Made by a program: the position numbers and the translations under genes
Part shown: positions 35,807 to 47,547 of the stretch, piece after piece
How positions within the stretch are numbered: position 1 is the stretch's first letter
Layout of the letters: each line of letters begins with the position of its first letter
The notes under the pieces: model-generated
What the model was told of the DNA's origin: nothing
The model's database searches: none
What the model saw: only the letters and a program-made list of their open reading frames with translations
Source of the DNA: Whitmania pigra
Lineage: Eukaryota > Annelida > Clitellata > Hirudinida > Haemopidae
NCBI GenBank assembly: GCA_021613335.1
Contig: JAJTWR010000335.1
Span: forward strand, 371,001 to 435,000
DNA length: 64,000 nt
Reading direction: 5' to 3'

Positions 35807-36373
35807 AATGAAATGGTGAACAGATTTTCACAGACTGATCGAAAAATTATTTTGTAACTGCAAACACATCAAAATGTAATTTAGACTACAACATTTCAAA
35901 ATTGTATTAAACTGTTTAGGATCATAACTTTATGCATAATTTAGATTAGGTGAAATGTTTAGGATATGAATCATATCATATTACAATTTTAAACATATCA
36001 TAAACTTTTTTTTTACAGTTGCTTTAACTGGCTTGAAACTTTGAAACAGAAGATAGTCAAGCTCATTAATAAATTATTAAAGATACAAAAAAAGACTGCA
36101 GACTTATAAATAAAAACTTATAATAATAATCTGTTCTATCTTTAATTCTTTATTAATTAAAATTAGTAGTATTGATTTGAACAGTTTAAAAAAATTTTCG
36201 ACTGCGTCAGGCTTTTCTAAACTTGAGCCGCCCCCCCAGCATTTTTCGCTGGTTGCGCCCCTGGTTAAGGGCTCACCACTCTCGACAGAAGCCTGTTTTC
36301 GGTTGCGGATTCCATTATTGTTCGTCCGCATATGCGTTAATAGAGTAAGGGTTGGGTTAATAATTTAACAAAT

Positions 36374-36405
36374 TTAGGGTTTGGGTTAGGGCTAGGGTTA
36401 GGGTT
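36374..36405. repeat. Short TTAGGG-like interstitial telomeric run
   Basis: About five degenerate TTAGGG/CTAGGG/TTTGGG units just right of the hAT-split tRNA-like repeat. Confidence 0.55.
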
Positions 36406-37676
36406 TGAGTTGGGTCGCTTTTGATGTTTTTAAACATTTGAAAATTTAAACAAATTATTCCATCGAAACATCAATAAAAAAAACACAAATAACATCAATA
36501 ATCGTAAAACGTCCGCCAGATGGCGTCCACAAAGAAATAAACATTTAACGGAGATTAACAAACGAAAGTCTTCCTCGTATGTAATTCGCGTTTTCCTCGA
36601 TCACCAGTCGAGGTGTTTCTGGATGCAGTACATTCCTTCTACTTAAACTTTTACAAAATGAGCACCGTCTTAATCATCAAGCTATGCAACGTTAATAAAA
36701 CGTTAATAAAATAATTTTTTCAATACATAATCAAAAATTAAAGATGATAAACAGGTCATCATTTTTGTTATTGATAACGATACACACTACAGTTGAACCC
36801 GGTTATGTCGCCGGTCGAAGGTTTAATCAAAAAGCGTCGACTTTTGAAATACTGTACAATTAATTAAATAAATTATATTTTCCATCAAAAATAAAATAAA
36901 TAACAACTAATTTAAAATGGTCATCTACAGAACAATAAGTATTTTTTAAAATAGTGTCGCAGTAGTGTAGTTTTTGTATTAGTAGGTAGTAGTAGTGTTC
37001 GACCCTCCGTCTTCATAAAAAATATAAAACATTCTCGCCATTGATTAACCAACTAGGGTTCGCCATAACATGAGCTATTTATGACAACATTTACATCCAC
37101 AATAATGGTATAAATAACAGCAAAAAAATTAATAAACTACAATGACAAAACCAACAATCGTTGGCGGTTCAATTTTAAAAGGAGCCCGGAGGGACATCCA
37201 GAAATTCTCTTTCAAGGCGAGGACAACCCGCAACATAATCAGCCTAAATATTTCATTTATTCTAAGAGCGCCAAACTACGTGATTCTAATTAAAGTGCAT
37301 TTTGTCTCAACTGAAACGTTTATTCCGTTTACACCATCATAATTTTATAAAATAATTGATTTTAAATTTTTTTTAGAAATAATTTGAATGTCATATAAGG
37401 CCTATCAACGTTATGTAATGCATCGTAAATAGTACTCACTAAACACCTTACATTTATTATCTAAACTGAATCGACGTGTTTTCCTGCCTTGTTTGTCATT
37501 TCTTACAAAACAAGGCGAGGTGTTTCTGAAATTGCTTTCCCAACATCCTCCTCTGGAAAACCCAGCATAACGAGAAGTTGATAACCAACGAGGGTTCGCC
37601 ATAAAGTGAGTTATTTAACAACAATTTCTGTCAACAGTATTTATAAATAACAGCAACAACATGAATAAACAATTCA

Positions 37677-37735
37677 ATCCAAATCATCCTAGTTATGCAA
37701 CGGATTTAATCAAATAAATATATAAATAAAAAAAT
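37677..37735 (+). mobile_element. Truncated SINE tail
   Basis: CCAAATCATCCTAGTTATGC followed by AACGGATTTAATCAAATAAA matches the tail of the SINE at 40232-40354 (ATCATCTAGCTATGCCACGG). The tRNA-like head is missing. It ends in an AAAT-rich tract. Confidence 0.6.
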
Positions 37736-40231
37736 AATAAACAATACCAACGAAACCAGCAAAAGTCTGCATTTCAATTTAAGATTGGCCGCCGAGGCTT
37801 CCAGAAATCTAACAATTACTCATGTACGAATGCTGGAACTTCCTCAGCTTAAGTATTTCACTTTTTCACAGAACGCCAAGCAAGGTGTTTCTGATTGAAG
37901 TGCATTTTGTATCAACTAAAACGTTACCATCATCACCACCGTCATTATCATCAGCACCGCAAATATCGAAAAGAAAATAATTAAATAAAATAGTTTAACC
38001 ATTATTAATATCTAGTTTAATTTAACACAATCCCTATCATAATATCTAATCAATTAAAATTAGTAATATTTTGGTCAATTAGAAATATTTTAATACAAAT
38101 AAATAATGTTAATATATTATAATGTGTATCAACGTTGTGTAATATTTGGTAAACATCACAGGCATTAAATATCGTATATTTATTATCTAAACTGCATCGC
38201 AATACTACCACCAATAATACACATCGATTCTCGAAAAACACTCGCCAGGTGGCGGCCAAATATTGAGATATCTAACTTTAGGAAAAGATAGAGCGACTTT
38301 CTTGCATGTGTTTGACCTTTTTTTTGCATCACCAGGCGAGGTGTTTCTGATGGAAATACATTTTGCTTCGATAAAGATGTTTATTCCACTTTTTAATGAT
38401 CATAGCAACAATATCATTATTTTATAAATAATTCAAGACAGTTAACAGTAGCTTGTTCAATTTATCATCATCCCCATCCTAAATTGTAATCAATTAAAAT
38501 TAGTTACATTTTAGACACCTAGAAATAAATTAATGAAAGTAAATAATATCAATATAATATGATGTATGCAACGTTATAAAATGTATGATAAACATGGCAG
38601 AAATAAAACAACGTACATTTATAATTTAGCAATACCTTCACCAATAATATACATCGATTCTCGGAAAACACTCGCCAGATGGCGGCCAAAGACTGAAATG
38701 TACAATTTCAGTAAAAGATGGAGCGACTTTCTTGCATGTGTTTCAACTTTTGTTTCCAACACCAGGCGAGGTGTTTCTGATGGAAATACATTTTGCTTCG
38801 ATAAAGATGTTCATTCGACTTTTTTAAAATAATCACAATTAGTAACAATTGTTATATCATCACAATCATCATCAGCAGTATAAACACTATAGTCAAGCTG
38901 TTAGAGATGAATTAAATTTCCATAAGCAAACGTTTAGATAAATAATTCTCAAAACACGACAATTTATGTCTATACTAATAAATAATAAATAACAACAAAA
39001 ATTATTGGCAATATTAAAGGAGAAACCGTTCATCCAAAGTTCAAATTCAGATTGGCCGCCAACAGGCTTCCAGAAATCTTAACTGTATCCGGCCCAGAAT
39101 AGAATATTTAGGTAAATAAATTTCGAAACACCTGCTTTTGGTGTTTTTAAATATTTGAAAGTTTAAATAAATTATGCAATTGAAACAAAACGCCTACCAA
39201 TAACAAACACTGCCGATCGTAAAGCGTTTATTATTAGAATTTATTATTGTATATTTTTTATTTATGTATGTACACTTGCTACTGCGAACTTGAACTGCGA
39301 GGATGTTTTAAAGCATTTGTCCGCGGGGGCGTCCAGAAACATCTAGAACTAACCAACGCACATCTACCCAACACCATAAGCTTAAGTATTTCACTTCTTC
39401 TAAGAACGCCCATCAAGGTGTTTCCGATTGAAGTGCATTTTGTCTCAACTGAAGCGTTAATTCCACTTGTTTTTACTTATTACATCAATTATAATTACCA
39501 TCATCATCATTACTATCAGCAGCACCATATTCATCATTCATCATTTTCTGATCAATTTAACAGGAATAGATGTCAAAAACGAAATAATTAAATAAATTAA
39601 GTTTTCAAATATTTGACATATAATTTAATACAGTTAAAAGTAGCTCATTCACCTCATCATCAACACCATCATAATTTGTAATCAATTAAAATTTGTTAAC
39701 TTTCAGTTAATTTAACAAAAATATTTTCAAATTCAAATTCAGATTGGCCACCGAGGGGCGTCCAGAAATATTAACCATAAAATAGAAACCAATATGTTGG
39801 AACATCCTCGTAAGTATTTTACTTCTTCTAAGAATGCCAAACGAGGTGTTTCTGATTGAATGGCATTTTGTTTCAACTAAAACGTTAACTCCACTTGTTT
39901 CTATTAATTACATCAACTGATATTACCATCATCATCATCATCACTATCATTGTCATCATCACCACAAACGTCAAAAAGTAAGTAATTATATACTTTTTTC
40001 ACCAATATATTATAAATAATTTAAGACTGTTAAAAGTAGCTCGTTTAAATCATCGTCATCCCATCATAAGTTGTGATCAATTCAAATTAAATTAAATTAA
40101 ATTAAATTAATATTAATAACAAATTTAATTAATATTAATATAAATTTAGAAATAATTTAATGATATTAAATAATAGATCTAGATAGATGTCTATTTCTTT
40201 TTTAAGCTGGGAAATATCGTTTGTTACATCA

Positions 40232-40354
40232 GTGCGACCACATTGCCTAATGGTTAAGGCTGCGCCTCTCACGATGGCTGCGCTGATTCGAACCCCGCTG
40301 CGGGGACACCGTCCTGATCATCTAGCTATGCCACGGACGGTAATAAAACAAGTT
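40232..40354 (+). mobile_element. tRNA-derived SINE, full copy with 13-bp target duplication
   Basis: The head has A-box-like TGCCTAATGGTTAAGGC and B-box-like GATTCGAACCCCGC. The tail is ACCGTCC...GGACGGT, a 7-bp inverted repeat around ATCATCTAGCTATG, followed by AATAAAACAAGTT. It is flanked by perfect 13-bp direct repeats GTTTGTTACATCA (40219-40231 and 40355-40367). About 123 bp long. Being head-like in A/B boxes only, it is not a functional tRNA gene. Confidence 0.85.
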
Positions 40355-40471
40355 GTTTGTTACATCATCTTCAGATAAACTCAGATTGTTGAAGACTTCT
40401 TATACCCTAAAATCTGCTTTCATTTATTACAAATGGCTTCATCTTTACTGTCTGATTTTTGTAAAGTAAGT

Positions 40472-40510
40472 CCAGCGAAAAATGCTGGGGGGGGCTCAAG
40501 TTTAGAAAAG
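40472..40510 (-). mobile_element. hAT end fragment
   Basis: This stretch (CCAGCGAAAAATGCTGG, a G run, CTCAAGTTTAGAAAAG) is the reverse complement of the subterminal sequence of the hAT element at about 36214-36252, without the terminal repeat. It directly precedes an array unit box at 40513. Its duplicate is at 46156-46196. Confidence 0.75.
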
Positions 40511-41009
40511 CCAGGTGTTTCTGGTTGAAGTGCATATTGTCTCAACTAAAAAGTTAATTTCACTTGTTTTTACTAATTACAGCAATTAATATTACCACCA
40601 CCATCATTATTATTATCAGCATCACCACATTCATCATACATCATATTCAGATCATTTTAACAGGAATAGATAAAATGTCAAAAAGGAAATAATTAAATAA
40701 ATTAAGTTTTCAAATATTTGACAAATAATTTAATGCAGTTAAAAGTAACTCGTTCACCTCACCATCAACGCCATAATTTGTAATTGAAATTTGTTAATTT
40801 CAGTTAATTTAACATAAATAAATAATATCAGTAAAACATATCGTATACAATGTAGAGTGAACATTACAGACACGTAATATACGTACATGTATTATCAAAA
40901 CTTCATCGCAACATGATCACCAATTATAAATATCGACCTTCGTAAAACCTTCGCCAGGTGGCGTCCACAAACATGTCCCCTCTAACAGTAGAAAAATCCG
41001 CAAAAAGCT

Positions 41010-41063
41010 TTATTTATTTGTTTAATTATTTGGTTATAGTCTGTTGCATAACTTACAAAAAGC
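41010..41063 (-). mobile_element. Truncated SINE tail
   Basis: TTTATTTATTTGTTTAATTA followed by TATAGTCTGTTGCATAAC is a minus-strand version of the SINE tail and its A-rich end, with no head. Others in the same orientation lie at about 44072-44128, 45206-45262, 45265-45331 and 45345-45380; a plus-strand one is at 41826-41880. Confidence 0.55.
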
Positions 41064-42081
41064 TACTTTCTAGCTTGTTTTTGACGTTTTCTTCTAAAAC
41101 CAGGCGAGGTGTTTCTGATGGAAATACAATTTGTCTCGATAAAGTCTATCATTCCACTTTTTCATTAATCTCAGTAACAATTATTATATCATCATCATCA
41201 GCAGCAGCAGCATAAACATTTCGCCAAACTCTCAGAGTTGGATTAAATTTCCATAAGCAAACATTTAGGTAAATAATTCTCAAAACATTCTCTTTTAGTG
41301 TTTTTAAATATTCGAAAGTTTAAATAAATTATTCCATTGAAACCAAGCGCCCACCACTAACAAACATCGATGATCGTAAAACGTTTGCCAGGTGCGTACA
41401 CAAAGAAAGAAAAGTTCGGTAATAATCCCGCAACGCACAGAGTATTCCTCGTATGCCATTTCACGTTTTCCGATAAAAAGTTTTGAAGACGTTGATATTG
41501 TGAAATGTAATAAATATAATTAAACACGTTTAAAAACAGTTGAAAAATTAAGTTTAAAAACGACAATCTTAAAAAGCTCGCCAGGTGGTTTATGATATAT
41601 ACAGAGATAACGTCTCATAGAGCCACCGGTTCCGTACAATTTAAATAAGTTCGCCAAGGCGGCGTACACAAAACGCGGTAAGCTCCACCCTTGGTTCTGC
41701 GGATCTCGCTCCTCGTATATATTTCACATTTTCCTCGATCACCAGGCGAGGTGTTTCTGGATGCAGTACATTCCTTCTACTTAAACTTTTAAAATAAACA
41801 ATGAGCACCGTTCTAATCATCAAGCTGTCCAAATCATCCTAGTTATGCAACGGACTTTAATCAAATAAATAAATAAATAAATAATCATCAAGCTATGCAA
41901 TTTAATAAAATAATAAAACAATTATTTTTTCAATATATAATAAAAAAATTGACAACAAACAGTCAAAATTTTTCTATTTGCTAACGATGCACAGTTTTAT
42001 TTGTTAATCGATTAATCAACTTTTTACGATAGGAGGTTTTGAAGATGTTGATATTGTAAAACGTAATGAATATAATTAAAC

Positions 42082-42278
42082 AAGTTTAAAAACAGTGGAG
42101 GAACCAAATTTAAAAACGAATGTTCTTTTTCAAATCTGTGCACTACAAACAGACAGAATTTGCTAATCTTATCTAAAAAAGAATGCCATGACAACCAAGT
42201 TGCTGAATTAATTATAACCTCTGGTTCTACGATTGATCGAGAAATAAACCGTCTTTTCGGTTTCGACGTAAATAATTA
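42082..42278 (+). pseudogene. Coding-like fragment, copy 1, unrecognised
   Basis: About 65 codons stay open to a TAG with no ATG. The frame includes NLLILSKKECHDNQVAELII and TSGSTIDREINRLFGF. The same frame is open in the duplicate at about 46888-47090. Of eight codon differences between the copies about six are non-synonymous, so there is no sign of purifying selection since duplication. An ACAG precedes the best stretch, so it may be a former terminal exon. I do not recognise the family. Confidence 0.4.
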
Positions 42279-42646
42279 GAATTTTGGGAATATAACAATT
42301 ATTTATTAAAAAATGATAGATTATTCGAAAAATTTTAAAATAGTGTCGCAGTAGTGTAGTTTTTGTAGTATAGTATAGAATAGTAGTAGATAGTAGAAAT
42401 GTTCGACCCTTCGTCTAATATAAAAATTTAAAACATTCTCGCCATTGATCAACCAACTAGGGTTCGCCATAACATGAGCTATTTATGACAACATTTATAT
42501 CCACAATAATGGTATAAATAACATCAACTAAACTACTAAACATTAATAACAAAACCACCAAGAGGCTGCAGTTCTACTTCAAAGTGGGGCGGTGCGTCCA
42601 GAAATCTTAATGAAAACTGCTAAAAACGATTAGGACGTCGGGACAT

Positions 42647-42775
42647 AAATAAAAGTAATGTTTAATTAACGTACGTTGAATAACTAGATGATTAGGACAG
42701 TGCTCCCGCAGCGGGGTTTGAACCCCGTGCTGCCATCGTGGGAGGCGCGGCCTTAACCGTTAAGCCATGCGGGCG
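42647..42775 (-). mobile_element. tRNA-derived SINE, third copy, minus strand
   Basis: Same family as 40232-40354: on the minus strand the head GCATGGCTTAACGGTTAAGG and B-box GGGTTCAAACCCC lead to the tail ACTGTCCTAATCATCTAGTT, then AT-rich DNA. Flanks carry an 11-bp imperfect direct repeat CGTCGGG(A/G)CAT (42636-42646 and 42776-42786). It is inserted in an array unit just before that unit's GAGGTGTTTCTG box. Confidence 0.8.
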
Positions 42776-44450
42776 CGTCGGGGCATCTTCAGCTTAAGTA
42801 TTTCATTTCATCTAAGAACTTTAAACGAGGTGTTTCTGAATAAAATGCATCTTGTCTCAACTAAAACAGTTATTCTATTCGCTTCAATTATTTACAGCAA
42901 TTGTCATTATCTTGTCAAACACTTGCTACAACACGGATCCGCGAGAATGTTTTAAAGCATTTGCCTGCTTCTGGGCGCCCAAAAATATCTAGACTAAAAC
43001 GAGCGACGCAGCACCCTAAAAGCTTAAGTATTTCACTTCTTCTAAGAACGCCCAACGAGGTGTTTCTGATTGAAGTGCATTTTGTCTTAACTAAAAAGTT
43101 AATTCCACTTGTTTTTACTAATTACAGCAATTATTATTACCACCACCATCATCATCATCATTATTATCAGCATCACCACATTCATCATATTCAGATCAAT
43201 TTAACAAAAATAGATCAAATGTCAAAAACGAAATAATTAAATAAATTAAGTTTTCAAATATTTGACAAATAATTTAATGCAGTTAAAAGTAGCTCGTTCA
43301 CCTCATCATCAAGGCCATCATAATTTGTAATCAATTAAAATTTGTTAAATTTCAGTTAATTTAACAAAAATATATAATATCAGTAAAACATATTGTGTAT
43401 AAGTGTACAGCGAACATTACAGACATGCAATATATGTACATGTATTATCAAAACTTTATCGCAGCATGACCACCAACTATAAACATCGACTTTCGTAAAG
43501 CCTTCGCCAGGTGGCCGGTTCCGTATAACTCAAATAACTTCGCCAGGTGGCGTGCACAAAATCTAAGAAAGCATCAGTTCCACGGAGCTAGCTCTTCGTA
43601 TGTATTTCATGTTTTCTTCAATCCCCAGGGGAGGTGTTTCTGATGGGAATACATTTTGCTTCGATAAAGATGTTTATTCGACTTTTTTAAATAATCACAG
43701 TTATTAATTAAATTATTGATAATTTAACAAATTATGATAATGTAGATGTTTTACAGAGCCCAATAGTTAATTGCATTGCATTGCATCATAAATATCTTCA
43801 CAAACACCGACAGCCGTAAACTAGCCTAGCCATCACTTTTGAAATAATGGACAAGAATTAATGAAATACATTATATTCTTCACTAAAAAATAAATAACAA
43901 TCAATTTACAACAATTAACATCAACAGAATTATTGCATCTTGTTACTTAGGTATTTTTTAAGTAATAGTAGTGGTATTCGACATAATAAATGGCATTAAA
44001 GTATATTGTTTTACAATTGTTATATCATCATCATCATCATAAAAATTTAAAATGTAACCAGCGTGGGTTCTCATTTATTTATTTATTTGATTATAGTCCG
44101 TTGCATAACTAAGATGATTTGGACTAGCATGGGTTCGCCGTTGCGTGAGCAATTTATGACAACAATTTATATCAACAGTGATGGTATAAATAACAGCAAA
44201 AAAGTCAATAAACATTAACAGCGAATCCAAAGTTCAATTTCAGATTGGCCACCGAGGGACACCAAAAAGTCAGAACCATATCTCCAAAATCAACGCTAGA
44301 TCATCAGCTTAAGTATAACACTCTTTCTAAGAACGCCCAAAGAGGTGTTTCTGATTGAAGTGCATTTTGTCTCAAATAAAACTTTCATTCCGTTAATTAC
44401 TAATTACAGCAATTGTTATTACCACCACCCATATCATAATCATCTTCATC

Positions 44451-44820
<370 letters not shown>

Positions 44821-45915
44821 TTATTAACCACATTCATCATATTCATTCATAGTTCGTCAAACTAACAGAAATGGATTAAATGGCAAAAAGGAAATGATTA
44901 AATTAATTTATTCGAATATTTAATACATAATTTAAGATAGTTAAAAGTATCTCGTTCAACTCGTCATCATCATCATCATCATTTTATAAAATAATTTAAT
45001 CTAAATTTTTTTAGAAGTAATTTAATAGAATTAAAAAATATCAATGTCATATAAGGCCTATCAACGTTAAATAATGAATCGTAAATAGTATAGATACTAA
45101 ACAACTTATTTATTATCGAAACTGTATCGAACTCCATCATCAATTAAAAATATCGACCTTCAAATCAGGTGCCGCAAAAAAGAAATTCTGCCAAAACTTT
45201 TAGAACTGCTTTTTTTTTATTTGATTAAAGTCCGTTGCATAACTAGGATGAATTGGATCTTTTAGAGCGTATTTATTCATTTATTTATTTATTTGATAAT
45301 AGTCCGTCGCATAACTTAGATGATTTGGACGCCCTTTTATAGCGGTTTTATTTATTTATTTGATTAAAATCAGTTGCATAAAAACACCGGAGAAACCGTT
45401 CATCTAAAATTCAAATCCAGATTGGCCACCGAGAGGCGTCCAGAAATATTAACTATAAAATAGTAACCACAACCAACATGTTGGAACATCCTCGTAAGTA
45501 TTTTACTTCTTCTAAGAATGCCAAACGAGGTGTTTCTGATTGAATGGCATTTTGCCTCAACTAAAACGTTAACTCCACTTGTTTCTATTAATTACATCAA
45601 CTGATATTACCATCATCATCATCATCACTATCATTGTCATCATCACCACAAACGTCAAAAAGTAAGTAATTATATGCTTTTTTCACCAATATATTATAAA
45701 TAATTTAAGACTGTTAAAAGTAGCTCGTTTAAATCATCGTCATCCCATCATAATTTGTGATCAATTCAAATTAAATTAAATTAAATTAAATTAATATTAA
45801 TAACAAATTTAATTAATATTAATATAAATTTAGAAATAATTTAATGATATTAAATAATAGATCTAGATAGATGTCTATTTCTTTTTTAAGCTGGGAAATA
45901 TCGTTTGTTACATCA

Positions 45916-46038
45916 GTGCGACCACATTGCCTAATGGTTAAGGCTGCGCCTCTCACGATGGCTGCGCTGATTCGAACCCCGCTGCGGGGACACCGTCCTG
46001 ATCATCTAGCTATGCCACGGACGGTAATAAAACAAGTT
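45916..46038 (+). mobile_element. tRNA-derived SINE, duplicated copy
   Basis: Appears identical to 40232-40354, including the 13-bp GTTTGTTACATCA flanks (45903-45915 and 46039-46051). Because the flanks match too, it arose by segmental duplication and not by a second retrotransposition. Confidence 0.85.
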
Positions 46039-46155
46039 GTTTGTTACATCATCTTCAGATAAACTCAGATTGTTGAAGACTTCTTATACCCTAAAATCTG
46101 CTTTCATTTATTACAAATGGCTTCATTTTTACTGTCTGATTTTTGTAAAGAAAGT

Positions 46156-46196
46156 CCAGCGAAAAATGCTGGGGGGGGGGCTCAAGTTTAGAAAAG
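46156..46196 (-). mobile_element. hAT end fragment, duplicated copy
   Basis: Duplicate of 40472-40510, differing mainly in the length of the G run. Confidence 0.7.
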
Positions 46197-46887
46197 CCAG
46201 GTGTTTCTGGTTGAAGTGCATATTGTCTCAACTAAAAAGTTAATTCCACTTGTTTTTACTAATTACAGCAATTATTATTACCACCACCATCATTATTATT
46301 ATCAGCATCACCACATTCATCATACATCATATTCAGATCAATTTAACAGGAATAGATAAAATGTCAAAAAGGAAATAATTAAATAAATTAAGTTTTCAAA
46401 TATTTGACAAATAATTTAATGCAGTTAAAAGTAACTCGTTCACCTCACCATCAACGCCATAATTTGTAATTGAAATTAGCTCGCCAGGTGGTTTATGATA
46501 TATACAGATATAACGTCTCATAGAGCCACCGGTTCCGTACAATTTAAATAAGTTCGCCAAGGCGGCGTACACAAAAAGGGGTAAGTTCGACCCTTGGTTC
46601 TGCGGATTTCGCTCCTCGTATATATTTCACGTTTTCCTCGATCACCAGGCGAGGTGTTTCTGGATGCAGTACATTCCTTCTACTTAAACTTTTAAAATAA
46701 ACAATGAGCACCGTTCTAATCATCAAGCTATGCAACGGATGTTAATAAAATATAATGAAAAAAAAACAATAAACAGTTCAAAATGTTTCTAATTGCTAAC
46801 GATACACAGTTTTATTTGTTAATCAACTTTTTACGATAGGAGGTTTTGAAGATGTTGATATTGTAAAACGTAAAGAATGTAATTAAA

Positions 46888-47090
46888 CAAGTTTAAAAAC
46901 AGTGGAGGAACTAAATTTAACAACGAATGTTCTTTTTCAAAGCTGTGCACTACAAACAGACAGAATTTGCTAATCTTATCTAAAAAAGAATGCCATGACA
47001 ACCAAGTTGCTGAATTAATTATAACCTCTGGTTCTGCGATTGATCGCGAAATAAGCCGTCTTCTCGGTTTCGACGGAAATAATTAGAATT
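46888..47090 (+). pseudogene. Coding-like fragment, copy 2, unrecognised
   Basis: Right-hand duplicate of 42082-42278, with an open frame containing NLLILSKKECHDNQVAELII and SAIDREISRLLGFDGNN before TAG. It lies about 460 bp upstream of the G alpha start codon, in a different context, and shows no splice link to that gene. Confidence 0.4.
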
Positions 47091-47547
47091 TTGGGAATAT
47101 AACAATTATTTATTAAATAAATTTAGATTATCGTTCGAAAAAAATTGCTGAAAATTACCTGTTTCTCCTGACCAATCTGAGCTTCTTCTGAGTTAGCGCT
47201 TTGTTTTGGAAGATTTGAATTTTTCGATTCGAAAACTTGGCGAATCTTCTGAGTTCTTAAGCATTTTGATCTATTTCATGCAATTATTGTTTGCATGTTT
47301 ATTTTTCATAAAATAAAGAAGAGGTTTTAAAAAGTTGGCTTACGGACGGATTTTATGTAAATATATTTGGCGAAGTGACTGTTCTTCAAAAAGGAATCAT
47401 AATTCGTTAATTTGTTACGGTTAAATACATAAAACGTTTGATTTAACGTAAATGTTTTAATAAACATTTTGGTTATCTTTTCGTCATAAAACCAATCGTT
47501 ATTTACCCACGAGATATTCGTGTCTCTTCTGATTGCCAAAAACAAAA

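Larger units (their letters stand above)
35071..36263 (+). mobile_element. hAT superfamily DNA transposon, internally rearranged
   Basis: 1193-bp element bounded by inverted termini CAGGGGCGCAACTAG (35071-35085) and the complement of CTGGTTGCGCCCCTG (36249-36263), with one mismatch in 15. It is flanked by the perfect 8-bp direct repeat GTTAAGGG (35063-35070 and 36264-36271), as expected for hAT. Inside are G-homopolymer runs (35085-35130 and 35184-35193), a transposase C-terminal fragment, and two direct copies of a roughly 200-bp subterminal segment (about 35196-35390 and 36021-36252). The catalytic part of the transposase is absent, so the copy cannot move on its own. Confidence 0.88.
35050..36345 (+). 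repeat. tRNA-like repeat interrupted by the hAT element
   Basis: The flanks 35050-35070 (GCGTGGTTCAATGGTTAAGGG) and 36272-36345 (CTCACCACTCTCGACAG onward) become contiguous when the hAT element and one 8-bp duplicate are removed. The rejoined sequence has an A-box-like TGGTTCAATGGTTAAGG and a B-box-like GGTTGCGGATTCC at tRNA spacing. The outer ends GTATGCG and CGCATATGCG are partly complementary. It is a tRNA-derived repeat used as the insertion target. Confidence 0.55.
39732..42320 (+). repeat. Segmental duplication, left (longer) copy
   Basis: 39732-40790 recurs at about 45408-46475 and 41570-42320 recurs at about 46478-47120, both in direct orientation. The segment 40791-41570 is absent from the right copy. 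Long stretches, for example 40187-40378 versus 45871-46062, appear identical, so the event is recent. The copy includes a full SINE, a hAT-end scrap and the coding-like fragment at 42082-42278. Confidence 0.88.
45408..47120 (+). repeat. Segmental duplication, right (deleted) copy
   Basis: Composite of two blocks that match 39732-40790 and 41570-42320, joined at about 46476 after ...AATTGAAATT. The offset changes from about 5684 to about 4905, showing a 0.78-kb deletion relative to the left copy. It ends about 430 bp before the start codon of the G alpha gene. Confidence 0.88.

Noticed and set aside
36374..36405. Chromosome end or telomere fusion
   Set aside because: Only about five degenerate TTAGGG-like units with unique sequence on both sides.
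40232..42775. tRNA genes at 40.2, 42.7 and 45.9 kb
   Set aside because: A- and B-boxes are present, but no proper acceptor, D and anticodon stems form, and the copies have SINE tails and target duplications.
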